Source: Acidobacteriaceae bacterium KBS 89 (GTDB lineage Bacteria; Acidobacteriota; Terriglobia; Terriglobales; Acidobacteriaceae). Taken from it: DNA of 64,000 nt. The stretch covers positions 992,001 to 1,056,000 of the forward strand of contig KB906755.1 of the NCBI GenBank assembly GCA_000381605.1, in the 5' to 3' direction. This document shows, piece by piece, positions 19,303 to 28,172 of this stretch. Numbering within the stretch: position 1 is the first letter of the stretch; every line of letters starts with the position of its first letter. The position numbers and the translations under genes were made by a program. The notes under the pieces are model-generated. The model had not been told where the DNA came from. It did no database searches and saw only the letters and a program-made list of their open reading frames with translations.

Positions 19303-19662
19303 CTATGAAGCCAGCATCCGGCTCATGCCTTCCAGAATCGGCCGTGGATCGTAGTAAGCGCGGATAGAAACAATCTGCCCGTCCGCAATTTGGAAGAATT
19401 CGACGAACGGAATTAGTCCGAAGCTTGTGTCTACTTTGAGCACCGCGGCGCATGTGTCGTCGTCAGCTGTAAGATGCAAAACCTCAATGCTCTTAAGAAT
19501 CGGAAAGAACTCTTCCATTCCTTTTCGAAAATTAGCAACGCCTCTGATATTCCTGATCGGACTTTCGAACACCACATCGGAATGAATCGGGATTGCGTCG
19601 ATGTCGTTATTCCGAACCGCATCGATATAAGCCTCGACAATCCGAATCACCTCTTCCCGCAT
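19303..19662 (-). CDS. SnoaL/NTF2-like small protein
   Basis: 119 residues with the SnoaL/NTF2 cone-fold pattern: an N-terminal helix (EEVIRIVEAYIDAVRNNDID), HSDVVFESP, and beta-strand blocks ending in VEFFQIADGQIVSIRAYYDPRP. The fold is used by isomerases, cyclases and dehydratases and by many proteins of unknown role, so function cannot be assigned. It is convergent with the fucosidase gene. A similar fold is encoded at 46686-47072. Confidence 0.8.
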   Translation of the reverse strand: MREEVIRIVEAYIDAVRNNDIDAIPIHSDVVFESPIRNIRGVANFRKGMEEFFPILKSIEVLHLTADDDTCAAVLKVDTSFGLIPFVEFFQIADGQIVSIRAYYDPRPILEGMSRMLAS

Positions 19663-19778
19663 AAGCCCTCCGCTCGCAGTCCTTCACCTTACCAGACGGC
19701 TTGCCCCATCCCGACCTTCAACCGGCGCCACTGTCCGCACAATCCTTCGTCCACCATACGAATACACAGGCTCACAAC

Positions 19779-19899
19779 TTGACAGAACTCGCACCCAAAA
19801 ACCGGGGGTATCGCCCAGGTCCATCAAGCCACACCTGAAGTCCAGGCCTAAACTCATCCTTCTAAGACTTTAGGACTTTTATAGGGAGATAGGGACACC
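19779..19899 (+). promoter_or_regulatory. Conserved intergenic structured element (family B, copy 1)
   Basis: Shorter version of a four-copy element. TTGACA is at 19779. A 20-nt hairpin sits at 19801-19820 (ACC.GGG / CCC.GGT with one symmetric mismatch), followed by GAAGTCC at 19837, CTAAGACTTT at 19862-19871 and a purine-rich end (TAGGGAGATAGGGAC). The GAAGTCC to AAGACTTT distance is 27, against 28 in copies 2 and 3. It lies about 120 bases before the PEP-CTERM gene at 20019. The remaining gene-free sequence 19663-20018 shows nothing else. Confidence 0.55.
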
Positions 19900-20018
19900 A
19901 TTATTCGTGGGCGGTTCAAATTCATTCGGCATCCCCAAAAAACTTCTAAGAGAAACAAAGCCTCTCTGCTAAGATCGCGAGGAACTTACGTCGCTGTCAC
20001 GTTCGAAAGGGCCCCTCA

Positions 20019-20570
20019 ATGCGGCTTCACAAATACTTCCTTGTTCTCCTGGCTTCCTTTTCTGCCCCATCACTTGCAAAAGCCGACACCATCAACTTCA
20101 CCGTCACCATCACCCAGCAGCAGAATCTTCACAATATTCCAGTCGGCACGGTCTACACAGGCTTCGCGCACTACGACGGCTCCATCGATCCGAACTTCAC
20201 CGGATTTCCACCAACGCTGACCTCCTACGGATTCGACTTCCCCTCCGCACCCGACTCTCTGTCGGATTTCAAGTGGGAGTTCGCCCAGCGTCACGACATC
20301 GGTCAACCACTCTTCCTGGGACTGATGTACATCGATTACTCCTATCCGGGAGCCTCGTTCGACATCATCGCAAATAACTTCGAGACGATCCTTCCATACT
20401 CAGTGACGAACGAGTCAGTCAGCTACACCATCGGAGAGATAGGAACCGTTGCCTATAGCTATACGGCGGATCCGCCTTCCTCAGTCCCGGAGCCTGCATC
20501 TCTCTTGCTGGTTGGCACCGGATTGGTCACTGGCCTGAACCTGCGCCGGAGGCAAAACAGGCGCGCCTAG
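20019..20570 (+). CDS. PEP-CTERM sorting-domain secreted protein (unrelated to the 9-kb pair)
   Basis: 183 residues: signal peptide about 1-22 (cleaved after AKA-D), a beta-rich body with many Tyr/Ser/Thr, and a C-terminal VPEPASLLLVGTG, hydrophobic segment and LRRRQNRRA, which is the PEP-CTERM exosortase anchor. The body does not resemble the two PEP-CTERM paralogs at 8.8-10.4 kb. The long upstream region carries a copy of the family B element, which may be its leader or regulator. Confidence 0.87.
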   Translation: MRLHKYFLVLLASFSAPSLAKADTINFTVTITQQQNLHNIPVGTVYTGFAHYDGSIDPNFTGFPPTLTSYGFDFPSAPDSLSDFKWEFAQRHDIGQPLFLGLMYIDYSYPGASFDIIANNFETILPYSVTNESVSYTIGEIGTVAYSYTADPPSSVPEPASLLLVGTGLVTGLNLRRRQNRRA

Positions 20571-20607
20571 AATCGCTCGGAGGGCCCGAAGCCCGGTCCA
20601 GCACCCA

Positions 20608-21747
20608 CTACCTCGACTCCGCCAAAAGCTTAATCAATCTCAACCGGCAGCGATTGTAGGCAGACGGGCCCTCCCGATTCTTTGAGTTCCTGCACGCTGC
20701 CTCAATCGAACTTCGATCAGCTTCGCTGAGCCCCGACAGGTCCGGTCGCGCCGGCTCCGCCGCCAACTCAGCCATCTGAGCAGTCAGGCAACGGTTGTAG
20801 CCACCCGTTGCATGAAGACGCTTCGCCTCAGAGCACGCACTCACGATCGATTCAAGCTCCTCCCCATTCAATGCACTCAAGTCAGGCTCCCGCGAAGCCT
20901 TGGTAACTAAATCTAGTTGAGCTTTGAGGCACCTTCGATAAGCCGTCTGGTCCGGCAGTTCTCTTTGACTCGCACAGGCCTCTTCCACCTGCGCAGTCTG
21001 AGCACTCGACAATAACCGGACCTGGTACTGCCCTGCCCCAGATTCTGTGGCACGACCAGAGTACTTCCGCTGATCCTTGTGGACCTGCAACTCCGCGGAA
21101 GGGTCATTCGGCACGGCGAGGACTCCTGGCGTTGGCGCACCTGTAGTCTTCGAAGCCCCCTGCTCGCTTGAGGCTTCCACCTCTCTTACGGAACCGGTGG
21201 GAGATTTCGCACCCGGCATTGCCCCATGTTCGAGCGCAACATAACCAGCCATCAGCCCCAGCGATATCCCCACACAACCGTAAAGCCAGCCAACGCCAAT
21301 CGAACCTCTGTTCCATCTTGTACGACCCCTCTTCGGAACCGGAGATGAGGAGGAGCTACGTGAGGCCGCATCCTCTGTGATCGAACTGGCGGCCTTCTCT
21401 GGTTCGTCCGTATGCGTGCCCTCCTTCCCCTGATCAGACTGGAGCACCATGTACGCATTAATGATCTGTTTGAGCTTGTCCTCTGCCTTCTGACGCAACC
21501 GAGCGTCACTCCCAAAGCGATCGGGGTGCCATACCTTTACCAAATCTCGATACGCCTCTTTAATCTCGAGTGGAGTCGCGCCGCTCCCCAACCCCAAAAC
21601 ATCGAGCGCCTCTTTCGCTAGCAAAAGGACTCCCCCTGTGTGTTCGTTTACTGCCCTCAACACCGAGTGCCGCAAGCGACTGCTCACCGCATCATAACTT
21701 GTCGTTCCCGAGGAAGGACGCCTACGTTGACCAACTCTTGCAACCAT
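20608..21747 (-). CDS. Membrane-anchored J-domain protein with C-terminal Cys repeats
   Basis: 379 residues from ATG 21747, which directly follows the TGA of the upstream VOC gene (TGAGATG); the longer open frame would overlap that gene. The J domain (about 46-110) has the HPD motif at 74-76 (VWHPDRFGS), needed to stimulate DnaK. A single transmembrane segment lies at about 155-180 (GVGWLYGCVGISLGLMAGYV). The C-terminal 110 residues hold three tandem repeats of about 40 residues, each with an AC or AxC start and a Y-x-x-C end (EEACASQRE..YRRC, VSACSEAKR..YNRC, EAACRNSKN..YNRC), suggesting disulfide-stapled units outside the membrane. This domain combination is not one I recognise. Confidence 0.8.
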   Translation of the reverse strand: MVARVGQRRRPSSGTTSYDAVSSRLRHSVLRAVNEHTGGVLLLAKEALDVLGLGSGATPLEIKEAYRDLVKVWHPDRFGSDARLRQKAEDKLKQIINAYMVLQSDQGKEGTHTDEPEKAASSITEDAASRSSSSSPVPKRGRTRWNRGSIGVGWLYGCVGISLGLMAGYVALEHGAMPGAKSPTGSVREVEASSEQGASKTTGAPTPGVLAVPNDPSAELQVHKDQRKYSGRATESGAGQYQVRLLSSAQTAQVEEACASQRELPDQTAYRRCLKAQLDLVTKASREPDLSALNGEELESIVSACSEAKRLHATGGYNRCLTAQMAELAAEPARPDLSGLSEADRSSIEAACRNSKNREGPSAYNRCRLRLIKLLAESR

Positions 21748-21748
21748 C

Positions 21749-22246
21749 TCAAGAAGAGTCCGCAGCAGCCGCGGGATCCGACTTCGCCAGAATGCCAGAC
21801 CAACGGTCCCGTCTCTCTCCTTCGCTAGTCTCTTCGATGTGCGTGGCGACGGTCCATACATGCCCCGATGGATCCATCACCCAGCCGATGCGGTCGCCCC
21901 AGAACTGGTTCGCCACCGGGAACAGGACCTTCGCCCCGCCGGCCACCGCCCTCTCCACCGTCTTGTCCACGTCCTCGACATAAACGTAGAGCACCACCGG
22001 CGAGCTGCCGTCCACTGTGGGCGCACGGCTCGTCAGCCCCGGCCACTCCGCCTCAATCATGATCATTGCCGGACCAATCGTCATCAACGCATGGGCCACA
22101 GTCCCGTCCGGACCAGGCCTGCGCACCCGCTCGACGGCGCCAAACGTCTTATTGCAGAAATCAATCTCAGCCGCCACGTCCCGGCAAAACAACCTCGGTA
22201 TCACGACCGAAGCGCCCTCGGGTATCCCCTTCACGTCTTCTGCCAT
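21749..22246 (-). CDS. VOC (glyoxalase/PhnB-like) protein
   Basis: 165 residues from ATG 22246 with GGAG 7 nt upstream; the open frame extends further but without a ribosome site. Two beta-alpha-beta-beta-beta units of the vicinal oxygen chelate fold: VIPRLFCRDVAAEIDFCNKT, then HALMTIGPAMIMIEAEW, then VYVEDVDKTVERAVAGGAK and WGDRIGWVMDPSGHVWTVA. These features are typical of the PhnB-like subgroup whose substrates are mostly unknown. It is probably co-transcribed with the J-domain gene downstream. A related small VOC gene is at 23925. Confidence 0.88.
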   Translation of the reverse strand: MAEDVKGIPEGASVVIPRLFCRDVAAEIDFCNKTFGAVERVRRPGPDGTVAHALMTIGPAMIMIEAEWPGLTSRAPTVDGSSPVVLYVYVEDVDKTVERAVAGGAKVLFPVANQFWGDRIGWVMDPSGHVWTVATHIEETSEGERRDRWSGILAKSDPAAAADSS

Positions 22247-22332
22247 GTGATTCTCCACAGTCCAGCGTACGAATTCTACTGCCGGCGAATGCCTCGCAAC
22301 CATCCAGTTTGACCTCGGTACATTCGGGTAGT

Positions 22333-22418
22333 GGGTGGCCCACATCTAGTTTGAGCCACAGAATTGGATGTCCACATCTCGACTCTGAGATGTGGACATT
22401 CGCGCGAAGCGCGAACCG
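22333..22418. repeat. Extragenic hairpin repeat (family A, copy 2)
   Basis: Begins GGGTGGCCCACATCTAGTTT and contains a perfect 13-bp stem, ATGTCCACATCTC / GAGATGTGGACAT, around a 6-nt loop. It ends with the self-complementary TTCGCGCGAAGCGCGAACC. It matches copy 1 (15743-15826) through most of its length, with compensating changes in the stem. Lies between the divergent VOC gene and the gene at 22460. Confidence 0.65.
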
Positions 22419-22459
22419 CTTCCATTCCGCTAATCCGATAAATCCAGTATCCTCTCGCC

Positions 22460-23281
22460 ATGATCGACGCAACTACCCACGAAAGTACTCTGGCCGAGAT
22501 CACAAAGCTCATCGCGGTCCTTATCTGGCCTGCGACACTCCTTATCTGCGTCCTGACTCAACGCCAACTCATCGGCCGAGTCCTCTCGGCCCTCGTTCTC
22601 CTTGCCGAATCCGCTAACAAGATCAAGATCTGGCAGGTCGAGGTCGAAAAGACCGTCGAGAACTCCATCGACCACGAGGTCGAAAAAGCCGCTGCACAGG
22701 CCGATCCTCACAAGACCGCCGAGATCCCGAAACGCGAAGCCCTCGCCGCGGCGCGCGTCGACACCCTCATCTCATCGGTCACAAACCAACCCGCCCGCGA
22801 CAATCTCACCGAATCCGTCCGTCAAAAGATGCTAGCGCTCGCAGCCGAGTACGAGTCCACCCGCGCCACGATGCCCTCGGGTAAGGACCGCACCGGAGCC
22901 ATGAATGCAGTTGTCGCCCGCATGCGAACCCTTGCCATCGCCGCCAAACCTTTCCTGAACGAGTTCAGCGAAAACAAAACCTCGCCCGGCATCCGGCTCT
23001 GCGCCATCGTCATACTCCAGATATCTCCCGACCGCCGCTACATCGAATGGCTAGGCCAGCGATTCTCGCAGGAGACTCCGTTTATCTTCTATCAAACCTC
23101 CGTGGCACTCATGCAGGCTGTCCGTGATATCGGCGGCGAAAACCGTGAACAGTTGTCCAGGGTTATCATGAGCGCAATCAATATAGTCGGAGCATTTCGC
23201 GAGGGCGCCCCGGACCGAAACACACTGAACGTACTCAAGTCCGCCCAAAAGGCCTTAGAAGTTCCCGAACATGAGCCATAG
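22460..23281 (+). CDS. Hypothetical protein with N-terminal membrane segment
   Basis: 273 residues. An N-terminal hydrophobic segment (about 12-34, ITKLIAVLIWPATLLICVLT) is followed by an amphipathic helix (LIGRVLSALVLLAESANKIKI) and a charged probable coiled coil (VEKTVENSIDHEVEKAAAQAD). The C-terminal 150 residues are soluble and helical, with a repeated-helix look (IVILQISPDRRYIEWLGQRF). This is consistent with a cytoplasmic domain tethered to the inner membrane. No family recognised. The 274 bases downstream hold only a possible 40-codon frame. Confidence 0.65.
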   Translation: MIDATTHESTLAEITKLIAVLIWPATLLICVLTQRQLIGRVLSALVLLAESANKIKIWQVEVEKTVENSIDHEVEKAAAQADPHKTAEIPKREALAAARVDTLISSVTNQPARDNLTESVRQKMLALAAEYESTRATMPSGKDRTGAMNAVVARMRTLAIAAKPFLNEFSENKTSPGIRLCAIVILQISPDRRYIEWLGQRFSQETPFIFYQTSVALMQAVRDIGGENREQLSRVIMSAINIVGAFREGAPDRNTLNVLKSAQKALEVPEHEP

Positions 23282-23384
23282 CCGACCAGACCAGAACAAG
23301 CGGTAATGACTGCGCGAAGATTTTTCAACAAACAGCGATACGGCACGCGATCCGTCCTCACTAATAGGAATAAAGTCGAAAGAG

Positions 23385-23507
23385 ATGCACCTCGATGAAC
23401 CTGCAACATGGTTGCTTGACGTGCGACTGAAGGACGACTCCCGGGACCCGACAACTCTCTTCGCGCTCACAAGAATTGACCCGACAAAGGATTCGGCGCG
23501 AGCCTGA
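23385..23507 (+). CDS. Possible small ORF (40 codons)
   Basis: Reads MHLDEPATWLLDVRLKDDSR then a further 20 residues to a TGA at 23505-23507. The same frame is open upstream for another 24 codons without an ATG, and the composition is protein-like. AAAGAG lies just before the ATG. It could be a genuine small protein or the tail of a decayed gene; nothing else supports it. It is the only candidate found in the gene-free stretch 23282-23555. Confidence 0.25.
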   Translation: MHLDEPATWLLDVRLKDDSRDPTTLFALTRIDPTKDSARA

Positions 23508-23555
23508 AGACAAACCGGCGACCATAAGCCTGACCTTAAAGAAAGAAGGCAGCAT

Positions 23556-23900
23556 ATGAGTCTGACCTACACCTTAGTTCGTGAATGCCTCAACAATGTG
23601 ACTGACGTCGCGGGACTCTGGCAGATAGAGGGCGGCAAAGTCATGGACAAGGACAACCACATAGCCAACTACTCCAGCGTGAAACGCGTAAGCTGCGGCA
23701 CAAGCGAGCAGAACACCGCCATGCTCTGGATCACGCTATTCTTCATCAAAGCGAAACCGCCGGAAAACATCACTCTTCACGGCGCTCATGACTTCAACAG
23801 TGGCGGCGAAATCGGCAGTGTAAGCGCGGCCTCCTCTGCCTTTGCAGCGCACATCGGCAAGCAGTTCAAACGCGCCGTCAACACCCTGACGATCGCCTGA
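23556..23900 (+). CDS. Hypothetical small protein
   Basis: 114 residues, soluble. Starts at ATG 23556 after AAAGAAGG. Contains GLWQIEGGKVMDKDNHIANYSSVKR, written here only to its first part as the useful signature GLWQIEGGKV, and a central hydrophobic stretch (TAMLWITLFFIKAK) too short and polar-flanked to be a sure membrane segment. The end is SSAFAAHIGKQFKRAVN. No motif or family recognised. Spaced 24 bases from the following VOC gene, so probably in one transcript with it. Confidence 0.6.
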   Translation: MSLTYTLVRECLNNVTDVAGLWQIEGGKVMDKDNHIANYSSVKRVSCGTSEQNTAMLWITLFFIKAKPPENITLHGAHDFNSGGEIGSVSAASSAFAAHIGKQFKRAVNTLTIA

Positions 23901-23924
23901 AGATCGATCGACGAAAGGCATGCC

Positions 23925-24308
23925 ATGACCTCCATAGCCCCGATGCTCTCTGTTCGAAACGGCGCAAAGGCGATCGACTTCTACAAAGCAGCATTCGGAG
24001 CTACCGAGATCTTCCGCCACGGAGACGAAAGCGGCCGCGTAGTCGCTCGACTCTCCGTGGACGGAGCCGAATTCTGGCTCGCCGACGAGTCTCCGGAAAA
24101 CCAGAACTTCAGCCCCGAAACCATCGGCGGTAGCACCACGCGCATGATCCTCACCGTCGCAGACCCCGACGCATCCTTCAACCGTGCAATCGCCGCGGGA
24201 GCCACCATGGTTTGGCCCGTCGCCAACCAATACGGCTGGCGCATAGGTCGACTGGTCGATCCGTACGGCCACCATTGGGAGATCGGCAAGCCGGTACCGA
24301 AAGCCTAG
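23925..24308 (+). CDS. VOC (glyoxalase/PhnB-like) protein
   Basis: 127 residues covering the VOC fold: APMLSVRNGAKAIDFYKAAF, VARLSVDGAEFWLADESP, MILTVADPDASFNRAIAAGA and RLVDPYGHHWEIGKP. Only His and Glu near the C-terminus (HHWEIG) look able to bind metal, as in PhnB-like proteins whose substrates are generally unknown. It follows the small gene at 23556. Confidence 0.88.
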   Translation: MTSIAPMLSVRNGAKAIDFYKAAFGATEIFRHGDESGRVVARLSVDGAEFWLADESPENQNFSPETIGGSTTRMILTVADPDASFNRAIAAGATMVWPVANQYGWRIGRLVDPYGHHWEIGKPVPKA

Positions 24309-24409
24309 TGAAGCCGCGACTAATAATAATTTCTTCAAAAACACCAGCAAAATCGCATGTCAAGCCCCATATACGCGAAAAGCCGCTCCAGACGCGGGTT
24401 TTCGCGTGG

Positions 24410-24620
24410 CGTGTTCACCCCCTTCACTCTGCTATTCTTTAAATAGGCGATCCCAAAGCAGCGGGGAAAGCCGCTTTTGACCTGGCAAACAACCCGTAAA
24501 CCCTTACCGGAGAATATTTTGGACGCAACCCCTTTGCCATGAATATTTTGCAGACATCGATCGTCCATAAAACTATGAAAATAAACAGCTTACGCGCGGC
24601 ATATATAGGGGGGGGGGACC
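24410..24620 (+). promoter_or_regulatory. Conserved intergenic element (family B, divergent copy 4)
   Basis: The 5' half aligns with copy 3: CTTCACTCTGCTATTCTTTAA against CTTGACACCCCTGCTAAAATTAA, then AAATAGG, then a hairpin AGCGG-GGAAAG-CCGCT (about 24459-24474) followed by TTTTGACCTGGC. The 3' half differs but keeps the pattern TGAATATTTTGCAGAC (24540-24555), with a second AATATTTTG about 30 bases before it. It ends in an uninterrupted run of Gs at 24608-24617. A CGCGAAAA/TTTTCGCG inverted repeat lies just upstream (24374-24406). The next gene is the 47-codon membrane peptide at 24741. Confidence 0.4.
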
Positions 24621-24740
24621 CCTATCGAAAATCGCACACGGTCAGGCAACCCAGCCCAAAAATCAATTTCATCGCGTTTGCAATAAAACCCGCATCACAC
24701 CTCCATCGGGCGAATCTTCGCCGTACGGAGAAATAGACAA

Positions 24741-24884
24741 ATGCTTATCCTTCTGATCGTTTTGATTCTTGTGTTCGGCTTTGGTGGTTATCGCATGGGA
24801 CCAGGGCTCGGCTACTACGGCGGAGGAGGCATCAGCCTCATCCTCCTCATCGTTCTCATTCTCCTCTTGATGAAGGTCATCTAG
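24741..24884 (+). CDS. Small membrane peptide, DUF3309-like
   Basis: 47 residues. Two hydrophobic helices, MLILLIVLILVFGFGGYRMG and ISLILLIVLILLLMKVI, are joined by a Gly/Tyr-rich turn (PGLGYYGGGG). This layout matches the short DUF3309 family found in many proteobacteria and acidobacteria, whose function is unknown. GGAG lies 12 nt before the ATG. It stands alone after a 430-base region containing a divergent family B element. Confidence 0.75.
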   Translation: MLILLIVLILVFGFGGYRMGPGLGYYGGGGISLILLIVLILLLMKVI

Positions 24885-24969
24885 CAGCTAACAGCCGATC
24901 ACTCATTCTTCGCACCCTCGCGGAGGTGTGCGAAGAATGGGTGACCCAACCAGGCATCCCCTGGAAGAC

Positions 24970-26493
24970 CTATCGTCTCGAAGTAGACCCGCCCAGCAAC
25001 GACCCCAACACTCCACGAATAATCTGCCGCCCGACGGTGCTCCCCATCGTCCGCGCCGCACTCTTCACCGCAGCCTGCAGCACCGTATCGCCACGCCGCG
25101 AACCACCAGACCCCAGCACCCCACCCAGCGCAGTCCCCGCCGACTCCAGCCACCCTCCGGCCGACGACCCCACAGTTCCACCCGCGGGAGCAGGAGCCGC
25201 AGCACCGCCACCAGAAGCCACAACCTTCCCCTTCAACCTCTCATAAGCCGACTCCCGATCCACCACCGTCTCATACACCCCTGCCACCACCGAACTCTTA
25301 ATAATCGCCGCCCTCTGCTCCGCCGTAATCGGTCCAATCTGACTATGCGGAGACATCACCATCGCCCGTTCCACCATTCCCGGAATTCCCTTCTCATCCA
25401 GAAACGAAACAAGCGCCTCACCAACACCCATCTCCGTAATCACCGCCTCCACATTCACCTTCGGATTCGCCCGGAACGTCTGCGCGGCAGCCTTCACCGC
25501 CTTCTGATCCTTCGGAGAGAACGCCCGCAGCGCATGTTGCACCCGATTCCCCAGCTGCCCCAGCACCGTATCCGGCACATCAATCGGGTTCTGCGTCACA
25601 AAGTACACCCCCACCCCCTTCGACCGAATCAACCGAACCACCTGCTCAATCCGATTCTGCAAAACCGAAGGCAGATCATTAAACAAAAGATGAGCCTCAT
25701 CAAAGAAGAAAACCAGCTTAGGCTTCTCCAGATCACCGACTTCCGGCAACTTCTCAAACAACTCACTCATCAGCCAAAGTAGAAACGTCGCATAAAGCTG
25801 CGGTGACTGCAGCAACTGATCGGCCGCCAGAATATTCACCACGCCTTTGCCACTCGCATCCGTCTGCAGCAGGTCCTCAATATTCAGAGCAGGTTCACCA
25901 AAGAACTGATCGCCTCCCTGCTGTCCCAGCGCCACAAGCCCCCGCTGAATCGCCCCTATACTAGCCGCAGAAATATTCCCATACTGCGTCTGATACTCCT
26001 TCGAGTTGTCACCCACATGCTGCAGCATTGCCTGCATATCTTTCATATCCAGCAGCAGCATCCCGCTGTCATCGGCAATCTTGAACACCAGTGTCAACAC
26101 GCCAGACTGCGTGTCGTTCAGGTTCAGGATGCGACTCAACAGCAGCGGCCCCATCTCGCTCACCGTCGCCCGCACCGGATGCCCCTGCTTCCCAAACACG
26201 TCCCAGAACACCACCGGACATCCAGCAAAGCTCCAATCGCCTAATCCCAACGACTTCACCCGCGCATCGAACTTCGCCGAGCTCTTCCCTGCCTGCGATA
26301 TCCCCGACAGATCACCCTTCACATCCGCCGCAAACACCGGAACCCCAATCGAGCTCAACGCCTCCGCCATCACCTGCAGCGTCACCGTCTTTCCCGTCCC
26401 CGTCGCCCCCGCCACCAGTCCATGTCGGTTCGACATCCCCGGCAGCAGGTACAACTCATCCGCACCCTTCGCAATCATCGCCATCTCAACCAT
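24970..26493 (-). CDS. HerA/DUF853-type ATPase (YjgR-like)
   Basis: 507 residues from ATG 26493, chosen over the adjacent TTG because GGAGG lies 8 nt upstream. Walker A is GATGTGKT (29-36), Walker B is [13 protein letters not shown], and an arginine-finger region follows ([20 protein letters not shown]). The C-terminus (about 430-505) is Gly/Ala/Ser-rich with [20 protein letters not shown]. It belongs to the FtsK/HerA P-loop group, probably a ring-shaped DNA translocase-like ATPase; the cellular role of this DUF853 branch is unknown. No NurA nuclease gene is nearby. Confidence 0.88.
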   Translation of the reverse strand: MVEMAMIAKGADELYLLPGMSNRHGLVAGATGTGKTVTLQVMAEALSSIGVPVFAADVKGDLSGISQAGKSSAKFDARVKSLGLGDWSFAGCPVVFWDVFGKQGHPVRATVSEMGPLLLSRILNLNDTQSGVLTLVFKIADDSGMLLLDMKDMQAMLQHVGDNSKEYQTQYGNISAASIGAIQRGLVALGQQGGDQFFGEPALNIEDLLQTDASGKGVVNILAADQLLQSPQLYATFLLWLMSELFEKLPEVGDLEKPKLVFFFDEAHLLFNDLPSVLQNRIEQVVRLIRSKGVGVYFVTQNPIDVPDTVLGQLGNRVQHALRAFSPKDQKAVKAAAQTFRANPKVNVEAVITEMGVGEALVSFLDEKGIPGMVERAMVMSPHSQIGPITAEQRAAIIKSSVVAGVYETVVDRESAYERLKGKVVASGGGAAAPAPAGGTVGSSAGGWLESAGTALGGVLGSGGSRRGDTVLQAAVKSAARTMGSTVGRQIIRGVLGSLLGGSTSRR

Positions 26494-26596
26494 CAATCAC
26501 CCTCCATTCACCTGAAGACTACACGCAAGCCACTCTCAGCAACAGCCCCAGATCCTCCAACTTGCATCTCCCCAACCCAAACACTACATTGGCTCG

Positions 26597-28165
26597 ATGC
26601 GAATCACACGCCGCCAGGCGCTCACTCTCCTAGCCACCGCAGCGCCCACTCTCCGCTCCGCGTACGCCCAGCAAAACCAGATCGCCGTCACACCCGGACC
26701 ATTCGCCGGCACCGCACCCTCTCTCCAGGCCTACCGATTCCCCGCCTGGTTCAACGACGCCAAGTTCGGCATCTGGGCCCACTGGGGCCCACAGTCCAGC
26801 GTCGAGTACGGCGACTGGTACGCCCGCAACATGTACATCCAGGGCTCCGGCCAATACAACTACCACGTAGAAACCTACGGTCACCCTTCGAAGTTCGGCT
26901 ACAAAGACCTTGTCCCTCAATTCAAAGCCGCGCGCTGGGACCCCGACCACCTCATGGATCTCTATGTCAAAGCCGGCGCAAAATACTTCTTCTCCATGGG
27001 CGTCCACCACGACAACTACGACATGTGGAACTCCAAATACCAGCCTCGGTGGAACGCCGTTGCCTCCGGCCCCAAACGGGATATAGTCGGCGCCTGGGCC
27101 GCCGCCGCCCGCAAACGCGGCCTCCGCTTCGGCGTCAGCGAGCACCTCTCCAACTCCTACGACTGGCTAGCCCCTGCACATCTCAGCGACACCACCGGTC
27201 CACTCGCCGGCATCCCCTACGACGGCTCCGACTCTACCTTCGCCGATCTCTACCACGACTACTCGGGCCAACCCTTCGACTTCGCAAAGACCGCGCAGGC
27301 CATGGGCCGCGTTGCCCCCGACCGTTGGAAGCTCCAATACTTCCGCCGCATCAAAGACCTCATCGACCAGTACCAACCCGACCTCCTCTACACCGACGGC
27401 GGCATTCCCTTCGACGAGTACGGCTACTCCACCCTCGCCGAGGTCTACAACGTCAGCGCCGCAAAACACAACGGCAAGGTCGAATCCATCTACTTCAGCA
27501 AGCAAGCCGACAACTGTGCCATCGGCACCTGCGCGCTCGACCGCGAACGCGGCGTCCTCGACGGCATCTCCGCATCCCCCTGGCAAACCGACACCTGCAT
27601 CGGCGACTGGCACTACAAACGCGGCGTCGCCTACAAGTCCCCCAAAAAAGTCATCGACCTTCTCGTGGACATCGTCAGCAAGAACGGCAACCTCCTCCTC
27701 AACTTCCCTCTACCCAACTCCGGCGAACTCGACTTCGCCGAACGCGAGGTCCTTGCCGGTATCACTGCATGGATGGCCGTCAACAGTGAAGGCATCTACG
27801 CCACCCGCCCCTGGAAGATCTACGGCGAAGGCCCCTCTACCAAAGTTGTCATCGCTCCGAACGGCAAGGAGTTCGACCCCAACGAAGGCAAGAAGCCCGA
27901 TCTCACCGCCACCGACATCCGCTTCACCACCAAAGGCTCCACCATCTATGCCTTCATTCAAGGCTGGCCCGAAGGCGCTGCGGTGATCCCATCCCTCGGC
28001 ACTGCCAGCGCGCAGAATCCGCCAAAGATCACCAGCGCCTCGCTACTCGGCCACGATCAAAACCTGAAATTCTCCCAGGAGCCCACCACCCTCAACGTAA
28101 CCCTACCCGCCAGCCGCCCACCCACCGCCAACATCGGCATCACTCTAAAAATCACCACCGCATGA
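26597..28165 (+). CDS. GH29 alpha-L-fucosidase with Tat-like signal
   Basis: 522 residues. The N-terminus MRITRRQALTLLATAAP has twin arginines and suggests Tat export, with cleavage after AYA. The GH29 barrel shows FGIWAHWGPQSSVEYGDWY, GVHHDNYDMW and the nucleophile Asp267 in LLYTDGGIPFDEYG. The C-terminal beta-rich domain (about 400-520) differs from that of the fucosidase at 17927. A TACATT box sits 6 bases before the ATG with no Shine-Dalgarno site, so the message may be leaderless. Confidence 0.9.
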   Translation: MRITRRQALTLLATAAPTLRSAYAQQNQIAVTPGPFAGTAPSLQAYRFPAWFNDAKFGIWAHWGPQSSVEYGDWYARNMYIQGSGQYNYHVETYGHPSKFGYKDLVPQFKAARWDPDHLMDLYVKAGAKYFFSMGVHHDNYDMWNSKYQPRWNAVASGPKRDIVGAWAAAARKRGLRFGVSEHLSNSYDWLAPAHLSDTTGPLAGIPYDGSDSTFADLYHDYSGQPFDFAKTAQAMGRVAPDRWKLQYFRRIKDLIDQYQPDLLYTDGGIPFDEYGYSTLAEVYNVSAAKHNGKVESIYFSKQADNCAIGTCALDRERGVLDGISASPWQTDTCIGDWHYKRGVAYKSPKKVIDLLVDIVSKNGNLLLNFPLPNSGELDFAEREVLAGITAWMAVNSEGIYATRPWKIYGEGPSTKVVIAPNGKEFDPNEGKKPDLTATDIRFTTKGSTIYAFIQGWPEGAAVIPSLGTASAQNPPKITSASLLGHDQNLKFSQEPTTLNVTLPASRPPTANIGITLKITTA

Positions 28166-28172
28166 ACAAACA

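Noticed and set aside
19912..19945. GGTTCAAATTC as a tRNA T-loop
   Set aside because: No acceptor stem, anticodon arm or D-arm could be matched around it; no tRNA was found anywhere in the window.
24374..24406. CGCGAAAA...TTTTCGCG inverted repeat as a terminator of the VOC gene
   Set aside because: The 8-bp arms are separated by a long GC-rich loop and there is no U-run; it is noted only as part of the region upstream of family B copy 4.
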